Assembly: GCA_934489915.1 (NCBI GenBank)
Contig: CAKSSZ010000049.1
Coordinates: 1 to 8,513 of the forward strand
Source: an uncultured Clostridia bacterium
GTDB lineage: Bacteria > Bacillota > Clostridia > HGM11514
Length of the DNA: 8,513 nt
Reading direction: 5' to 3'
The translations under genes were made by a program, and so were the position numbers. The first letter of the stretch is position 1; the number at the start of each line of letters is the position of its first letter. The notes below the pieces were generated by a model. It ran no database searches, had not been told where the DNA came from, and was given only the letters and a program-made list of their open reading frames with translations. This document shows positions 7,157-8,513 of this stretch, one piece after another.

Positions 7157-7699
7157 TTAAAAATTAGGCGGTGTTGTAATCCACAACAGCTTTGCCTGCG
7201 TTTTGCCTTTATTCATCACACAATGAGGTTCGTCTGCGGCAAAATAAAAGCATTCGCCTTTTTTGACTTTATAGGCCGCCTGCCCGAGGCACAGAGTCAA
7301 ATTGCCGCTTAACAGATAGCCGAATTCTTCTCCGGCGTGGGGGGCGTCCCAATCGGTGCGGGCACCGCCCTCCAAGGTTAAAATAATCGGCTCCATGTCA
7401 TTTTTTTGAGAATCGGATACTAACCATTGAATCTGATAGCCGTTTTCTTCAAATTCTTTTACAAAAATATCAGCGTCGGTATACACAACCTTCGGCGCAA
7501 GATCTTCATTAAAAAAATCTTTAAAATTAGTGCCCAGGCTAATCAGAATATCCTCCAGCGTGGAAAGGGAAGGGGAGGTTTGGTCAGATTCCAAAAGGGA
7601 AATAAAACCTTTGGAAAGCTCGCAGCGATTGGCAAGCTCCGCCTGTGTAAGGTTGTTTTTCAACCGCAGATTTTTTAATTTTTCTCCGATTTTAATCAT
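7157..7699 (-). CDS. HTH-cupin transcriptional regulator of the polyamine operon (PuuR-like)
   Basis: The 180-residue protein has an N-terminal XRE/Cro-type helix-turn-helix (about 4-60; NNLTQAELANRCELSKGFIS is the two-helix core) and a C-terminal cupin domain (about 100-178; motif 1 HAGEEFGYLLSGNL, motif 2 GECFYFAADEPHCV with H159). This architecture is that of PuuR-type regulators, which often stand first in pot operons and repress or tune polyamine uptake according to a small ligand bound in the cupin. I chose the ATG at 7697-7699, since it gives the usual MIKIGEKLKNLR start. A GTG nine bases upstream (7706-7708) adds MVS but lies only 3 nt from AAGGA (7712-7716), while that site is 12 nt from the ATG. 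It is 20 nt upstream of potB and shares its transcript, suggesting autoregulation. The ligand is inferred from context only. Confidence 0.9.
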   Translation of the reverse strand: MIKIGEKLKNLRLKNNLTQAELANRCELSKGFISLLESDQTSPSLSTLEDILISLGTNFKDFFNEDLAPKVVYTDADIFVKEFEENGYQIQWLVSDSQKNDMEPIILTLEGGARTDWDAPHAGEEFGYLLSGNLTLCLGQAAYKVKKGECFYFAADEPHCVMNKGKTQAKLLWITTPPNF

Positions 7700-7888
7700 G
7701 GATACCACTCGTCCTTTTTTTATTGCATTTTAAATAATCTTCTTAAGTTTTGTAAGAAAAATACTTATTTTCACTAAACAAAAGGAAGGTTTTCCTGTAA
7801 TCCCTTATAAAAATCAAAAGATTCATATGAGAGATAAAGTTCTTGTTAATTTTACTTTAAAGTTTTTTATTACTAAACTGCAAATACT
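7700..7888 (-). promoter_or_regulatory. Long AT-rich leader of the polyamine operon with overlapping dyads
   Basis: About 180 nt lie between the predicted transcription start (near 7882) and the regulator start codon. No gene is supported here. The clearest element is a perfect 6-bp dyad, TTCTTA-N7-TAAGAA (7740-7758). A second, overlapping one uses the same half site, TAAG-N7-CTTA (7753-7767). These could be operator half sites for the HTH-cupin protein or a weak RNA hairpin. A short AGGAA-AACC-TTCCT inverted repeat lies at 7782-7795. No known riboswitch class is recognised. Confidence 0.4.
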
Positions 7889-7917
7889 ATTAAACCATAT
7901 TTTGCAGGGATTGTCAA
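7889..7917 (-). promoter_or_regulatory. Sigma-A promoter of the polyamine operon
   Basis: On the minus strand TTGACA (7912-7917) is followed after 17 bp by TTTAAT (7889-7894), a 5-of-6 match to the -10 consensus. It lies downstream of the terminator of the AraC-family gene, so it is well placed to start the regulator-potB-potC-potD-potA transcript near 7882. Confidence 0.8.
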
Positions 7918-7930
7918 GACTTTTCCCGTA

Positions 7931-7977
7931 AAAAAAAGAAAGCTGTCATAACTTAGTCGTTTTGAACAAGCTTTCTT
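7931..7977 (-). terminator. Intrinsic terminator of the AraC-family gene
   Basis: On the minus strand AAGAAAGCT (7969-7977) pairs with AGCTTTCTT (7936-7944), possibly extended by GT/AC past a bulge, with a loop of about 20 nt, followed by seven T (7931-7937). The outer A-U pairs overlap the T run. It lies 33 bp after the stop of the upstream gene and separates it from the polyamine operon promoter. Confidence 0.8.
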
Positions 7978-8010
7978 ATTATTTCCGATTTCTTTCTGTA
8001 TGATTTGGTT

Positions 8011-8513
8011 TTATTCGTGTTCATATAACAAAAATAAAATTCCTGTTTTGACACGCCAGCCTCCCTGCCTGGTATCCTCCTCCACACATTGCTCAATTGA
8101 CTTATAAAATTCACGCTCAAACAGCTGCCGCATGGCTTTATAATTTTGCAAACCGCTTTTCTTGGCAATTTCCGTTCCGGTGGCGTTCGGATATTCCTGC
8201 ATCAGAAAACGGGCGTAACTAAGTTGTACTAATTTTAAAACGTCCTTTGCACGGCGGCCGGTTGCCCGATGAAAAATCATGCTAAAATAATTGGGAGTCA
8301 GACCGCACTTCATTGCAATATTGGCTACATTCATCCGATCCGGATAAATACAATTCCACATGACATAACTGTATGCAGTAAAAATATGATACTCCGAAAT
8401 GGACATGGGAATCAATTGATTCCAAGCAATAAAATTCAGAAAACGCAAAAAATCCTGAAGGGTTTTCCGATCCGGCTGATCCCGCAGTGCAATCAGCAGT
8501 AATTCCATACGGA
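8011..8513 (-). CDS. AraC-family transcriptional regulator, C-terminal part (partial)
   Basis: The gene enters from the right edge; the reading frame is open to base 8513, so the ATG at 8506-8508 is probably internal and the true start is outside. About 166 residues are visible. The C-terminal half carries an AraC-type DNA-binding domain: the first helix-turn-helix is VANIAMKCGLTPNYFSMIFH, followed by the linking helix (VLKLVQLSYARFLMQEY) and a second helix-turn-helix (TGTEIAKKSGLQNYKAMRQL). The second one departs from the usual pattern, as the typical aromatic residues and the G.SP turn near its end are replaced (FEREFYKSIEQCVEE). A tail of about 25 residues after it is longer than usual. 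The sensing domain is upstream and unseen, so ligand and targets are unknown. It has its own terminator and is probably not part of the polyamine operon. Confidence 0.82.
   Translation of the reverse strand, partial: RMELLLIALRDQPDRKTLQDFLRFLNFIAWNQLIPMSISEYHIFTAYSYVMWNCIYPDRMNVANIAMKCGLTPNYFSMIFHRATGRRAKDVLKLVQLSYARFLMQEYPNATGTEIAKKSGLQNYKAMRQLFEREFYKSIEQCVEEDTRQGGWRVKTGILFLLYEHE

Noticed and set aside
7743..7826. A 27-codon frame on the minus strand in the leader of the polyamine operon, a possible leader peptide
   Set aside because: It has no ribosome binding site, an AT-rich composition that yields random hydrophobic residues, and no runs of regulatory codons.
7953..8168. A 71-codon minus-strand frame overlapping the end of the AraC-family gene
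   Set aside because: It lies in another frame of that gene and runs through its terminator hairpin; no ribosome binding site.

Overview
The window looks like chromosome of a spore-forming, moderately AT-rich member of the Firmicutes, probably class Clostridia. Three things point there: the tail of a SleB-type spore cortex hydrolase followed by ypeB, a T-box riboswitch, and AGGAGG-type ribosome binding sites with consensus sigma-A promoters. The genus cannot be fixed from the sequence alone. No mobile element, tRNA, rRNA or CRISPR array was seen.

Layout. On the plus strand, bases 1-116 hold the end of sleB, and 132-1475 hold ypeB, closed by a strong hairpin terminator (1482-1517). Everything else runs on the minus strand, so read it from right to left. 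At the right edge is the C-terminal part of an AraC-family regulator (8011-8513, running off the window), ended by a terminator at 7931-7977. A consensus-like promoter (7889-7917) and a long AT-rich leader then introduce a five-gene polyamine operon: an HTH-cupin regulator (7157-7699), potB (6315-7136), potC (5539-6321), potD (4480-5520) and potA (3422-4465). About 20 bp after potA is a perfect sigma-A promoter (3374-3402) that drives a T-box leader (about 3082-3367) and then a sodium:solute symporter gene (1516-3048), which converges on ypeB.

How the genes work together. SleB and YpeB act in breakdown of the spore cortex during germination. The Pot genes encode a complete ABC importer for spermidine/putrescine (lipoprotein receptor, two permeases, ATPase), with a cupin-type regulator as first gene that is likely to sense the substrate or cell state and control the operon. 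The symporter is under tRNA control. The T-box has a readable specifier codon UAC (tyrosine) in Stem I, and its UGGU bulge fits a tRNA with discriminator base A, as tRNA-Tyr has. This suggests that the symporter imports tyrosine or a compound that supplies it.

The most interesting points are the substrate prediction for the symporter from its T-box, the lack of a terminator between potA and the T-box leader (so that the T-box attenuator may also end pot transcripts), and the long dyad-containing leader of the polyamine operon.
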